Below are positions 8,200-16,728 of a DNA stretch of 64,000 bases, one piece after another. This DNA comes from an uncultured Curvibacter sp. (GTDB lineage: Bacteria; Pseudomonadota; Gammaproteobacteria; Burkholderiales; Burkholderiaceae_C): NCBI GenBank assembly GCA_903828535.1, contig CAIKMN010000010.1, forward strand, positions 62,001 to 126,000, written 5' to 3'. Every line of letters begins with the position of its first letter. Position 1 is the first letter of the stretch. The notes beneath the pieces are model-generated. The model was not told the origin of the DNA, did no database searches, and was given only the letters and a program-made list of their open reading frames with translations. Position numbers and translations under genes: made by a program.

Positions 8200-9870
8200 A
8201 TGTCAGAAACGACAACGCTTTGGACTTTGGGGGCCGCTGCTGCTGGCGCCGGCCTCACCGTGAAGGTGGCTCAAACCATCGTGCGCCGCTTGAATTTGTC
8301 GGCCGCCAAGCACCCAAGTTTGGGGGGCCATTCGCGCATGGCAAAACGGGTGACAAAACTGCTGCCCGGTTACGCTTACAGCGAAAGCGAGTTTTTTAAC
8401 TCGGACGGTGCGCCGGACTCGGTGGCACAACAACGCCGTGCCGCCTTGATTCGACTGGGCGAATCGCTCAAAACCCGTTGTCCCATCACCTTGGCCCTGA
8501 CGCAAGAGGCCCGCCAAGGTTTGCCCGATTTGCAGTTCACCGGCGCTTACCGAGTGCCCTACCAATTCAGTCCCTTGCTGCGTCAATACGTTCAAGTGGG
8601 GGCTTTCTACCAGGCCTCTGAAGGCGTGATGCTGACCGACCTGGATGGCAATCAATACCACGATTTGACGGGTTCTTACGGCGTCAACGTCTTTGGCGTG
8701 GATGTGTACCGCCAAACCACGGCCAAAGGGGTCGCGATGACGCAAGACTTGGGGCCCGTGTTGGCGGGTTTGCACCCCATCGTCGCATCCAATGTGGCGC
8801 GCTTGCAAAAAATTTCGGGGCTGGATCAGGTGAGTTTTCACATGTCCGGCACTGAAGCTGTCATGCAAGCCGTGCGCTTGGCGCGTTACCACACAAAACG
8901 CAAAAACTTGGTGCGCTTCAACGGGGCTTATCACGGCTGGTGGGAGGACGTTCAACCCGGCCCCGGCAACCCCATGCCACCGCGCGAGACTTACACCCTG
9001 GCCGACATGAGCGAGCAGGCTTTGAAGGTGCTCCGCACCCGCAAAGACATTGCCTGCGTGTTGATCAATCCTTTGCAAGCCATTCACCCCAACAAGAGCG
9101 CACCGGGCGATTCGTCCTTGGTCGACTCCTCGCGCAGCGCCCACTATGACCGCGCGGCCTACACCGAGTGGTTGAAAAAGCTGCGCCAAGTTTGCACGGA
9201 TGCTGGCATCGTTTTGATTTTCGACGAGGTTTTTTTGGGCTTCCGCTTGGCACCAGGCGGCGCACAAGAATACTTCGGCGTCCAAGCCGACATGGTTACC
9301 TATGGAAAAACGTTGGGCGGTGGCCTGCCGGTGGGCGTGGTCTGCGGCAAAGCGGCCTTGATGAAGCGTTTTAGAGAAGAACGCCCAGCGGACATTTGCT
9401 TTGCCCGCGGCACCTTCAATTCGCACCCTTATGTCATGGGCGCCATGTCGGCCTTTTTGGACTATTTGGAAACCCCAGAAGCCCAAAGCTGCTACGCCGA
9501 TTTGGAAGCCAAGCAAAACGCGCGTTGCGCTCGATTCAACCAATTGATGGCCGAGGCGGGCGCACCGGTGGTGGCGACCGCCATGTCCTCGGTTTGGACT
9601 TTGAGCTACAACCAACCCTCGCGCTACAACTGGTTGCTGCAGTTTTACCTGCGTGAGCAAGGCTTGGCTTTGAGTTGGGTGGGCACAGGCCGACTGATCT
9701 GGAGCCTCAATTACACAGAAGCCGACTTTGAACAAGTCATGCACAAGTTCTTGGCGGCGGTCAAACACATGGCCGCCGATGGCTGGTGGTGGCGGGACGC
9801 CAACCTCACCAACAAAGCCATCAAGCGGCGCCTCTTGAAAGAGATGTGGTCGCACTGGAAAAGTCACTGA
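8200..9870 (+). CDS. Class III aminotransferase (glutamate-1-semialdehyde mutase-like) with N-terminal extension
   Basis: PLP enzyme of aminotransferase fold type I, class III. The catalytic lysine is K370 (TYGKTLGGG) and the PLP-ring aspartate is D342 (FDEVFLGF); GTEA (217-220) matches the phosphate-binding region of the family. At 556 residues it is about 120 longer than HemL. The extra N-terminus starts with a hydrophobic stretch (about 7-28) that could be a membrane anchor, followed by a polar region. It is thus probably not the tetrapyrrole enzyme HemL, which acts in the cytoplasm and lacks such a region. Its place among lipid genes suggests an amino-lipid or hydrophobic substrate, but the substrate is unknown. 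Confidence 0.8.
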   Translation: MSETTTLWTLGAAAAGAGLTVKVAQTIVRRLNLSAAKHPSLGGHSRMAKRVTKLLPGYAYSESEFFNSDGAPDSVAQQRRAALIRLGESLKTRCPITLALTQEARQGLPDLQFTGAYRVPYQFSPLLRQYVQVGAFYQASEGVMLTDLDGNQYHDLTGSYGVNVFGVDVYRQTTAKGVAMTQDLGPVLAGLHPIVASNVARLQKISGLDQVSFHMSGTEAVMQAVRLARYHTKRKNLVRFNGAYHGWWEDVQPGPGNPMPPRETYTLADMSEQALKVLRTRKDIACVLINPLQAIHPNKSAPGDSSLVDSSRSAHYDRAAYTEWLKKLRQVCTDAGIVLIFDEVFLGFRLAPGGAQEYFGVQADMVTYGKTLGGGLPVGVVCGKAALMKRFREERPADICFARGTFNSHPYVMGAMSAFLDYLETPEAQSCYADLEAKQNARCARFNQLMAEAGAPVVATAMSSVWTLSYNQPSRYNWLLQFYLREQGLALSWVGTGRLIWSLNYTEADFEQVMHKFLAAVKHMAADGWWWRDANLTNKAIKRRLLKEMWSHWKSH

Positions 9871-9896
9871 GATCAAGAATCCGGCCCCTCAAAACG

Positions 9897-9946
9897 AAGG
9901 GCTTGGGACTCAACCGGATGGCACCGGCTGACGTTCCAAGCCCTTT
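9897..9946. terminator. Probable terminator between convergent genes
   Basis: Ten-base stem AAGGGCTTGG (9897-9906) pairs with CCAAGCCCTT (9936-9945) around a 29-base loop that can form an inner CCGG/CCGG stem. The T-run is short (three T then AATT), so efficiency is uncertain. It lies between the aminotransferase gene and the convergent Mpo1-like gene. Confidence 0.55.
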
Positions 9947-9972
9947 AATTCAGTTCAATCAGGGACGTTGGC

Positions 9973-10602
9973 TCAACCGTGACGAGCGTGGTCCATGGGG
10001 TCAATCAGTTGACCGCGCAGGAGGTAGAAAGGTGACTTCCAGTACAACATGACGTCATGGAAGGGGTCGGTGATGATTTTGCTCATCCAGCACAGGCCGC
10101 TCATCACGTCCTTGATGAAGAACAGGTGCACGGTGCGGAACAGCAAACCGCCCACGCCGACCACCAACCAAGCCCAGCCCACCTGGTGCCAGAACTCGTT
10201 CCAGGATGCAGCTGGGGTCAAGAGGCCGCCCAAGCTGGGGGCCGCGTACAAAATCACCGGCGCGGCAGCCCACAGAGCCATCAGCACAATTTTGCGGCGG
10301 ATGTTGTAGCCCACTTTGATTTCTTCTTTGAACTCGTCGGTGGCTTTGTTGACTTCGTCGTAGCCACGGGGCTCGAAGAAGAAGTGACCCGATTGACGCG
10401 AAATCATCGACACGCCCCAAGCCAGTAAAGCGGCTTCAGCGGGGTCTTTGAGCAACATCGCATAGGCGGCCAAAAAACTTAAGGCGCTGATCAAGTGCAG
10501 CGTTTGATTGATGCGGCTGTGGTGGTAGTAACGGTGATCGTCCCAACGCTGGGTCTTCAACTCTTGCAAATACTGCTTGACGTTCAACTGCTTCACGTTC
10601 AT
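9973..10602 (-). CDS. Mpo1/DUF962-like integral membrane protein
   Basis: A 209-residue polytopic protein with hydrophobic segments at about 37-53, 56-68, 100-125 and 137-158. It carries H27-x4-N32-x3-H36 and GHFFFE (H73, E77). These match the conserved H-x4-N-x3-H and GHxxxE pattern of the Mpo1/DUF962 family. Yeast Mpo1 is an iron dioxygenase that shortens 2-hydroxy fatty acids by one carbon. The assignment rests on these motifs only; bacterial members are mostly uncharacterised. It is divergent from the GT4 gene and convergent with the class III aminotransferase gene, which makes a lipid role plausible. Confidence 0.6.
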   Translation of the reverse strand: MNVKQLNVKQYLQELKTQRWDDHRYYHHSRINQTLHLISALSFLAAYAMLLKDPAEAALLAWGVSMISRQSGHFFFEPRGYDEVNKATDEFKEEIKVGYNIRRKIVLMALWAAAPVILYAAPSLGGLLTPAASWNEFWHQVGWAWLVVGVGGLLFRTVHLFFIKDVMSGLCWMSKIITDPFHDVMLYWKSPFYLLRGQLIDPMDHARHG

Positions 10603-10692
10603 TCCTTTTCATGCTGGGCCAACGCCTGCCACCGATCTGGTGGCGACTGCTTGGTCAAGTGCGCCAATGTTGACGCAAATATATGAAAGTTC

Positions 10693-10714
10693 TGTGACGA
10701 TCATCGCTGTCACA
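10693..10714. promoter_or_regulatory. 22-base dyad in the Mpo1-like/GT4 divergent region
   Basis: TGTGAC (10693-10698) and GTCACA (10709-10714) form an inverted repeat with a 10-base spacer, 12 bases before the GT4 start codon. The spacing is too wide for a CRP site. The right half contains CTGTCAC, a good PhoB half-site, but no matching half lies 11 bases away. Confidence 0.35.
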
Positions 10715-10725
10715 CAATTGTTGCA

Positions 10726-12066
10726 ATGCAGCGGCACCATTCGTTCATGAACGCCTATTCTGATGACGATCTTTTGGTCGATGAACTCTCCCCTCGCCAA
10801 CGCTCGCTGCGCATCGCCGTGGTGACCGAGACTTACCCGCCTGAAGTGAACGGTGTGGCCCGCACCTTGGCTTGCGTGGTCGAAGGCCTGCGCGGCCGGA
10901 ACCACGAAATTCAACTCATTCGTCCGCGTCAAAACACAGCGGATGGTAGCGCAGGAGTCGATCATGACGCCACTGAAAACGCCTCATTCCATGAGGTCTT
11001 GATGCGGGGTTTGCCGATCCCGCGCTACCCGCATTTGCGCATGGGGGTGACCAGCAAGAAATCATTGATCCGCTTGTGGTCTAAACGCCGCCCCGACATC
11101 GTCCACATCGCGACAGAAGGGCCGATGGGTTGGGTCGCGATGCAAGCCGCCAACCAACTCAAATTGCCGGTGTGCTCGGATTTCCGCACCAATTTTCACG
11201 CTTACAGCAAGCACTACGGCATCGGTTGGTTGCACAAACCCATCATGGCCTACCTGCGCAAGTTCCACAACAGCACCCAATGCACCATGACCCCCGACGC
11301 CGGTTTGCGCGACGAATTGGTGACCTATGGTTTCCAAAATGTGGCGGTGGTGGCTCGCGGTGTGGACACAGCCTTGTTCGACCCGGCCAAACGCAACCCC
11401 GCGTTGCGTGAAAGCTGGGGCGTAGCCCCCCAAGATTTGGTGGTGGTGCATGTGGGCCGCTTGGCGGCGGAGAAGAACCTCGAAGCTTTGATTTTGGCCT
11501 TCGAAGCAGTGCGCCAAGTTCAACCCAATGCCAAGTTGGTGCTGGTGGGCGACGGCCCGGCCCGCAAAGACTTGCAAGCCCGCGTGCCGGATGCCATTTT
11601 TGCAGGCATGCGGCATGGCGACGATTTGGCCGCCCACTATGCCAGCGGTGATTTGTTCATCTTCCCAAGTTTGACCGAAACCTACGGCAACGTGACCGCT
11701 GAAGCCATGGCGAGCGGCACGCCCGTGTTGGCTTATGACTACGCGGCAGCGAGCCAGTTGATTCATTCGGGGGTGAATGGCCAATTGGCCCACTTTGACA
11801 ACGTGACTGAATTTGTCGGCATGGCCCAACACCTGGCCGAACACCCCGAATTGCTCAAAACGCTGGGGGCAAAAGCCCGCTCCACTGCCTTGGGCACGGG
11901 CTGGGACCGCATCATCGATGTGATTGAATCCATCTATACCGCTTTGATGGCGGGTGAGCCTGTGTCCCTGGCCAAAAGCCAGCTTGATGATGAAAAAGGC
12001 ATGAACAAAGCCAAGGGCAAGATCAAGCGCTTGGTTTCCGGCGTTGTTGCGCGTGCGCCCAAATGA
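10726..12066 (+). CDS. GT4-family glycosyltransferase (possible diacylglycerol glycosyltransferase)
   Basis: GT-B fold glycosyltransferase using a nucleotide sugar. Visible features are the N-terminal acceptor region TETYPPEVNGVART (34-47), the second-domain entry VGRLAAEKN (243-251) and the E-x7-E motif E318/E326 in LTETYGNVTAEAMASG. It resembles the family holding mannosyltransferase MgtA, sulfoquinovosyltransferase SqdX and Agt, the diacylglycerol glycosyltransferase that partners PlcP. With a PlcP-like gene and ugd close by, glucosyl- or glucuronosyl-diacylglycerol synthesis is an attractive inference. It cannot be told from other lipid or polysaccharide acceptors by eye. Start codon choice (10726 or 10747) is not decided by a ribosome binding site. 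Its 3' end overlaps the convergent lplT by 44 bases. Confidence 0.8.
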   Translation: MQRHHSFMNAYSDDDLLVDELSPRQRSLRIAVVTETYPPEVNGVARTLACVVEGLRGRNHEIQLIRPRQNTADGSAGVDHDATENASFHEVLMRGLPIPRYPHLRMGVTSKKSLIRLWSKRRPDIVHIATEGPMGWVAMQAANQLKLPVCSDFRTNFHAYSKHYGIGWLHKPIMAYLRKFHNSTQCTMTPDAGLRDELVTYGFQNVAVVARGVDTALFDPAKRNPALRESWGVAPQDLVVVHVGRLAAEKNLEALILAFEAVRQVQPNAKLVLVGDGPARKDLQARVPDAIFAGMRHGDDLAAHYASGDLFIFPSLTETYGNVTAEAMASGTPVLAYDYAAASQLIHSGVNGQLAHFDNVTEFVGMAQHLAEHPELLKTLGAKARSTALGTGWDRIIDVIESIYTALMAGEPVSLAKSQLDDEKGMNKAKGKIKRLVSGVVARAPK

Positions 12067-13282
12067 TGGCGGCCATCGCCAACGCCACCAACAAGCCAAA
12101 GACCACCAGCATCGGCACAATGGGCCAATCCAGGGCCAAACAAGCCGCGTAAGCCCCCAGCATCACCAAGATGCTGAGGTTTTCATTAAAGCCCTGCACC
12201 GCGATGGATCGCCCCGCTGTCAATAACTGATGGCCGCGGTGCTGTAGCAACGCATTCATGGGCACCACCAAAATCCCGCCGACCACGCCCACCAACGACA
12301 AGGCTGGCAAGGTGGTGGGAAGGCCCGTCGTCAAGGCCGCACCTGAAATCATCAAACCCAACAAAACACCTGCCGGCAACACCCGCCAAGCCGCACCCAA
12401 GGCCACCCATGCACCGGCCAAACCGGCGCCCATCACCACCCCAATGGCCACCACCGCCTGCAAGTAAGCAGCGCCGTCCATCGGCAACTGCAACACGTCT
12501 TTGGCCCAACGCAACACCGCAAATTGCACGGTGGCACCAACGCCCCAAAACAGGGTGGTGACGGTTAACGTCAACCCGCCTTCGGGATCACGCCACAAGC
12601 GCCGGTTGGCGGCGGCAAAGTCCCGCACCAAAGCCGATACCTGAAAGGCGGTTGGGGGGTAGGTGACCACGCCTGTTCGGACGCCGGATTGCAACAGCGC
12701 GGCCACCCCATACAAAACCAACACCAAGACCAAAGAGGCCAACAACTTAGACACCAAAGGCAAACCCAACCCATGCAAGGCGGGTCCAATGACCGCCCCA
12801 ATGACCAAGGCAAATGGCGTGCTGGCATACCAGGCGCTGGCTAAAAAACCGCCCAAAACGGTCCCAGAAAGGGCCGCCAAGACGACCGAAATCTCAATCC
12901 AGCCATTCGCGCGCACCAGCAAACGGGCGGGCACCCATTCCGTGATCAAGCCGTATTTGGCCGGTGCATAAGCCGCCGCACCAACCCCCACCACGGCATA
13001 GGCCAGCACCGGATGGATGGCGGTGAACATCAGCAGCACCCCGATGGTTTTGAGGCCATTCATCCAAATCATCAACTTGGTTTTGGGCACCGCATCGGCA
13101 AAGGGCCCCATGAAAGGCGCCAACAGCACGTAGGAAATGGTGAAAGAAAATTTCAACATCGGCGCCCACCAAGGTGCAAAACCTTGTTCTTGTAACAAGG
13201 CTGCAGCCAGGATGAGCAAAGCGTTGTCGGCCAGCGCGGACACAAACTGGGCCGCAATTAACAAATAGAAACCTGAAGGCAT
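12023..13282 (-). CDS. lplT: Lysophospholipid transporter LplT, copy 1
   Basis: Major facilitator family permease, 419 residues with about 12 hydrophobic helices. It shares the LplT signatures FVSALADNALLI near the N-terminus, AAAYAPAKYG (about 102-111), LVRANGWIE and VPMNALLQHRGH. LplT flips lysophospholipids inward for re-acylation. In E. coli it is paired with aas, but no acyltransferase gene adjoins it here. A second full-length relative lies at 33.0-34.3 kb. Location in the lipid island suggests a role in phospholipid turnover, possibly a lyso-lipid formed during remodelling; that is inference. Confidence 0.85.
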   Translation of the reverse strand: MPSGFYLLIAAQFVSALADNALLILAAALLQEQGFAPWWAPMLKFSFTISYVLLAPFMGPFADAVPKTKLMIWMNGLKTIGVLLMFTAIHPVLAYAVVGVGAAAYAPAKYGLITEWVPARLLVRANGWIEISVVLAALSGTVLGGFLASAWYASTPFALVIGAVIGPALHGLGLPLVSKLLASLVLVLVLYGVAALLQSGVRTGVVTYPPTAFQVSALVRDFAAANRRLWRDPEGGLTLTVTTLFWGVGATVQFAVLRWAKDVLQLPMDGAAYLQAVVAIGVVMGAGLAGAWVALGAAWRVLPAGVLLGLMISGAALTTGLPTTLPALSLVGVVGGILVVPMNALLQHRGHQLLTAGRSIAVQGFNENLSILVMLGAYAACLALDWPIVPMLVVFGLLVALAMAAIIWAHAQQRRKPSA

Positions 13283-13349
13283 GGGGGCTGATTAGCGCCT
13301 AGCAACGTGACAAATCCGTGACAGACCCCTCGGGAAAACGTGAATAGTT

Positions 13350-13468
13350 TTCAACCATAGGATGGCTTACATTGTCTTCACTCGCTTGAGCCTACAAGGC
13401 TTAACAGGTCGAGGTCCGAGGAGACACAACAAAATGGAAAAGGCGCTTGGAACCCAAGCGCCTTTTTT
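13350..13468 (+). ncRNA. Candidate small RNA ending in an orphan terminator
   Basis: Between the divergent lplT and TSUP genes lies a complete-looking transcription unit without a good open frame. A weak promoter (GTGACA 13318-13323, TGAATA 13341-13346, 17-base spacer) precedes about 90 bases with a small hairpin (AGCCT/AGGCT, about 13389-13400) and a strong terminator. A 33-codon frame starts at ATG 13434, preceded by GAGGAG at a wide distance, but it runs through the terminator. A leader of the TSUP gene is the alternative. Confidence 0.35.
13438..13468 (+). terminator. Strong rho-independent terminator upstream of the TSUP gene
   Basis: AGGCGCTTGG (13441-13450) pairs with CCAAGCGCCT (13454-13463) around a 3-base loop, flanked by AAA and TTTTTT. 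No plus-strand protein gene ends before it, since both flanking genes are transcribed away. It either ends a small RNA or acts in the leader of the TSUP gene. Confidence 0.85.
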
Positions 13469-13476
13469 CATTCACA

Positions 13477-14244
13477 ATGCCCGCCATGGACATTGTTTGG
13501 ATTGCGCTGGCCAGCACGTTGGCGGGTTTTATTGACGCCATTGTCGGCGGCGGGGGCCTGATCATGGTGCCCTCCTTGTTTGCAGCCTTTCCCAACAACG
13601 CGCCCGCTGCCTTGTTTGGCCTGAACAAAAGCATCTCCGTTTGGGGCACCAGCATGGCAGCTTGGCAATACCAACGACGGGTGGCGGTGCCGTGGACGGC
13701 TTGGCTGCCGGCGGCGCTGGCCGGCTTTGCTTTTGCCTTCGCCGGCGCTTGGGCAGTGACCCAAATTCCCGCCGAATTTTTACGCCGTGCCTTGCCGCTG
13801 ATTTTGCTTGGCGTCTTGGCCTACACCGTGGTCAAAAAAGACCTTGGGCAACAGCACCAACCCCGCTTCAGCGGACGACGTGAAACGGCTGTGGCTTTTT
13901 TGATCGGTGCCTCGATTGGGTTTTACGATGGTTTTTTTGGCCCTGGCACCGGCAGTTTTTTGGTCTTCCTATTTGTGCGGGTGTTGGGATATGACTTTTT
14001 ACGTGCCTCAGCCAGCGCCAAGCTGATCAATGTGTCGACCAATTTGGCCGCCTTGCTGCTGTTCACCAGCCAAGGTTTGGTGAATGGGTCGCTGGCCTTG
14101 CCACTGGCCGCCTGCAATGTCTTGGGTAGCTTTGCGGGCAGCCGGTTGGCACTTCGACACGGCACCGGCTTTGTGCGCTGGGTCTTTATGGCCGTTGTCA
14201 GCGCCTTGATTTTAAAAACCGGTTTTGATGCTTATGGGGCCTGA
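13477..14244 (+). CDS. TSUP-family permease (TauE/SafE-like)
   Basis: Inner-membrane permease of the sulfite/organosulfonate exporter family, about 255 residues with eight or so hydrophobic helices. Family signatures are the N-terminal GFIDAIVGGGGL and its internal repeat GFYDGFFGPGTG, at the start of each half. Substrate (sulfite, sulfoacetate, other anions) cannot be read from sequence. I chose ATG 13477; a TTG at 13447 lies in the terminator stem and is unlikely, and ATG 13486 is an alternative. The last 13 bases overlap the convergent mrdA. Confidence 0.88.
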   Translation: MPAMDIVWIALASTLAGFIDAIVGGGGLIMVPSLFAAFPNNAPAALFGLNKSISVWGTSMAAWQYQRRVAVPWTAWLPAALAGFAFAFAGAWAVTQIPAEFLRRALPLILLGVLAYTVVKKDLGQQHQPRFSGRRETAVAFLIGASIGFYDGFFGPGTGSFLVFLFVRVLGYDFLRASASAKLINVSTNLAALLLFTSQGLVNGSLALPLAACNVLGSFAGSRLALRHGTGFVRWVFMAVVSALILKTGFDAYGA

Positions 14245-16187
14245 GGCGCCATCGGCGGCCAAGGCATTTCGGAGGCCTTGCGGGCTTTGCCGATCGGCGC
14301 GGCGGCCTGCCCTAGGCTGACAGCGGCAATGTCGTCATCGCTGGGATACAGGCCTTGCAGCCAATAGTCAAAGACCCGACGAGCAATTGGCGCGGCCACC
14401 TCGGCGCCCCAGCCCGCATTTTCAACAATCAGCGCCACCACAATTTGGGGGTCGTCTAGCGGCGCCATGGCGACATAAAGCGCGTGGTCACGCTGGCGTT
14501 CACCCATGCGGGCGCGGTCGTATTTTTGGCCTTCACCCAGCGTCACCGCTTGGGCCGTGCCGGTCTTGCCGCCCGAGGCATAAGCGGCGCCTGCAAAGGC
14601 TCGGGCCGAGGTGCCGGCTGTAACCACCGCCCCCAACGCGTCGCGAATCACCGCGACGTTTTCGGGCTTGAGGTTCAGGTTTTGTGGCGGCTCGGTGTAC
14701 AAAGCCCGGGTTTGTCGGCTCACGGCATCGCGGGTGGCCATGGCAATGTGGGGCTTGAATTTCAAGCCATTGGTGGCCAAGACCGACGTTGCCTGCGCCA
14801 GCTGCAACATGGTGAAGGTGTTGTAGCCCTGGCCGATGCCCAAGGAAATGGTTTCTCCGGCGTACCACTTGCGCTGCGCTGCGGTTTTGTAGGTGTTGCG
14901 CTTCCATTCGGTGCTGGGCAAAACACCGCGTGTTTCGCCTTGAATATCGATGCCCGTCAACTGGCCAAAGCCCAGCGGCGCCATGAAGTCATGAATCGCG
15001 TCGACGCCCATTTCATTCGCCAGTGAGTAAAAATAAATATTGCTTGAAAGCTGAATGGCACGGCGCATGTCCATGTCGCCCAAATAGCCCTCAGGACTGC
15101 CGAATTTGTGGCCGCCAAAGTTAAAGTAACCCGGGTCGTTAATGAGGGTTGAAGCACTGCGCTTGCCCAACTCCAAGGCGCCCAAAGCCATGAAGGGCTT
15201 GTAGGTCGAACCCGGCGGATAGGTGCCGCGCAAAGCCCGATTCAACAAGGGTTTATCGATTGACTGGTTCAGGCTTTGCCAATTGTCGAGGTCAATGCCT
15301 TCGACAAACAAGTTAGGGTCAAACGTTGGCTTGCTGACAAACGCCAGCACTTCGCCCGTTTTGGGGTCCATGGCGACCAAGGCGCCACGGCGCTTACCGA
15401 ACAAATCTTCCACCAACTTTTGCAATTTGATGTCGAGGGCCAGAACCACGGTGTCGCCGGGTGTGGCGGGTCGGCTGGCCAGGCGACGCACCGCCCGACC
15501 GCCGGCTGAGGTTTCCATCTCTTGCACGCCGGTGATGCCGTGCAGTTGGCGCTCAAAACTTTGTTCGATGCCCAATTTGCCGATGTACTCGGCGCCCTCG
15601 TAATTGCTGTCGTCGTCCGACTCTTCAATCGCGTCTTTTTCCTTTTGGTTGATGCGCCCAATGTAGCCAATCACGTGGCTGGCCAACTCACCATAGGGGT
15701 AAGAGCGGAACAAGCGGGCCTTGATTTCGACGCCTGGAAAGCGGAACTTTTGCGCCGTAAAACGCGCCACTTCCTCGTCCGTCAAACGGGTTCGAATGGG
15801 AACGCTGGCGAAGCCCTTGCCTTCTTCCGCCAGCTTTTTGAAGTGCTTACGGTCGCGGGCGTTGATCTCCAGCACCTCGCCCAAAGCCTCCATCAAGGGA
15901 TCCAATGGCCCCGCCTTGTTGGGCGTGACTTCCAAGGTGTAGGCCGAGTAATTGGTGGCCAAAACCAGGCCGTTGCGGTCTAGGATCAAACCGCGATTGG
16001 GGACGGTGGGCACCACGGCAATGCGGTTGTCTTCGGCTTGCTCAGCCAAGTCGTCGTAGCGGATGACTTGCAAATAAAAGAGCCGCAAAAAAATCAGCAC
16101 CAGACCCACCACGACCACGGTGCTGGCCACCCGCACCCGCGTGCGGAAGCGCCAGAGGTCGGCGTCCACATTGCGCATTTGGTTCAT
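14232..16187 (-). CDS. mrdA: Penicillin-binding protein 2 (MrdA)
   Basis: Class B transpeptidase that cross-links peptidoglycan for cell elongation, working with RodA and MreBCD at the inner membrane. The 651-residue protein has one N-terminal membrane helix (about 21-41), a dimerisation domain, and the penicillin-binding motifs S327-TYK, S381-S-N383 and K541-TG. I chose the ATG at 16187 (MNQMRNVD); the frame runs further upstream but that part overlaps mreD and is Cys-rich noise. It starts 19 bases after mreD, the last gene of the mre operon seen here. rodA would be expected next but is not in this position: the convergent TSUP gene follows. Confidence 0.95.
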   Translation of the reverse strand: MNQMRNVDADLWRFRTRVRVASTVVVVGLVLIFLRLFYLQVIRYDDLAEQAEDNRIAVVPTVPNRGLILDRNGLVLATNYSAYTLEVTPNKAGPLDPLMEALGEVLEINARDRKHFKKLAEEGKGFASVPIRTRLTDEEVARFTAQKFRFPGVEIKARLFRSYPYGELASHVIGYIGRINQKEKDAIEESDDDSNYEGAEYIGKLGIEQSFERQLHGITGVQEMETSAGGRAVRRLASRPATPGDTVVLALDIKLQKLVEDLFGKRRGALVAMDPKTGEVLAFVSKPTFDPNLFVEGIDLDNWQSLNQSIDKPLLNRALRGTYPPGSTYKPFMALGALELGKRSASTLINDPGYFNFGGHKFGSPEGYLGDMDMRRAIQLSSNIYFYSLANEMGVDAIHDFMAPLGFGQLTGIDIQGETRGVLPSTEWKRNTYKTAAQRKWYAGETISLGIGQGYNTFTMLQLAQATSVLATNGLKFKPHIAMATRDAVSRQTRALYTEPPQNLNLKPENVAVIRDALGAVVTAGTSARAFAGAAYASGGKTGTAQAVTLGEGQKYDRARMGERQRDHALYVAMAPLDDPQIVVALIVENAGWGAEVAAPIARRVFDYWLQGLYPSDDDIAAVSLGQAAAPIGKARKASEMPWPPMAPQAP

Positions 16188-16206
16188 GTCGAGCCCAATG
16201 CCCTGA

Positions 16207-16728
16207 TCAAAGGGGGCGACTGTCGTCGCGTTCTGGTGCCCGCATTTGCGGCAGCAGCAGCAGCCACGACAAAATCGGCCAGAGTGCTGTTTCCAACACA
16301 GGCGCCAACAGCCACCAGAAGCCAGGGAATTGCCCCCCAAGCGCCAACCGAAGAAGGACATCCAAGAGATGGCCTAAAAAGAACAGCGGGCCGACTTGCA
16401 ACGCCTGCCCCCAATAACCAAACCAGAGCACGCGGCGGTGCATGAGCCGGGCCAAATAGCCGATCACGCAATACACAATGGCGTGCTGTCCAAGCAAACT
16501 GGTTTGGTGGACATCCATGGTGAGTCCAAAGAAAAAAGCAGCGGTTAAGCCCACCCTGAGCGGCTGGCGCATGGTCCAAAACACCAGCAACATCATCAAC
16601 CAATCTGGCGCGCCCGGTAAGCGGCCCAAGGGCAGCATGTTGACCAACATGGCCAAGATCAAGGTGCCCCAAATGAAAAGGCCATTGACCGGCAACAGCA
16701 GTTGTTGGCCCGCGGGCTTAACCATCAT
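16207..16728 (-). CDS. mreD: Rod shape-determining protein MreD
   Basis: Small integral membrane protein (173 residues, five to six helices) of the elongasome, linking MreC to peptidoglycan enzymes. Recognised by hydrophobic profile, length and position between mreC and mrdA; sequence conservation in this family is low. The segment LTMDVHQTSLLGQHA is typical of MreD. The ATG at 16728 overlaps the end of mreC by 11 bases, indicating translational coupling; ATG 16725 is also possible. Confidence 0.9.
   Translation of the reverse strand: MMVKPAGQQLLLPVNGLFIWGTLILAMLVNMLPLGRLPGAPDWLMMLLVFWTMRQPLRVGLTAAFFFGLTMDVHQTSLLGQHAIVYCVIGYLARLMHRRVLWFGYWGQALQVGPLFFLGHLLDVLLRLALGGQFPGFWWLLAPVLETALWPILSWLLLLPQMRAPERDDSRPL

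Noticed and set aside
8190-8205. PhoB half-site CTGTCAT at the aminotransferase start
   Set aside because: It overlaps the start codon and no second heptamer lies 11 bases away.
8203-9876. 557-codon open frame on the minus strand opposite the class III aminotransferase gene
   Set aside because: It mirrors the real gene almost end to end, has His/Gln-rich composition typical of antisense frames and no recognisable motif.
10693-10714. CRP-binding site before the GT4 gene
   Set aside because: TGTGA and TCACA are present but separated by 12 bases instead of 6, so it is only kept as a generic dyad.
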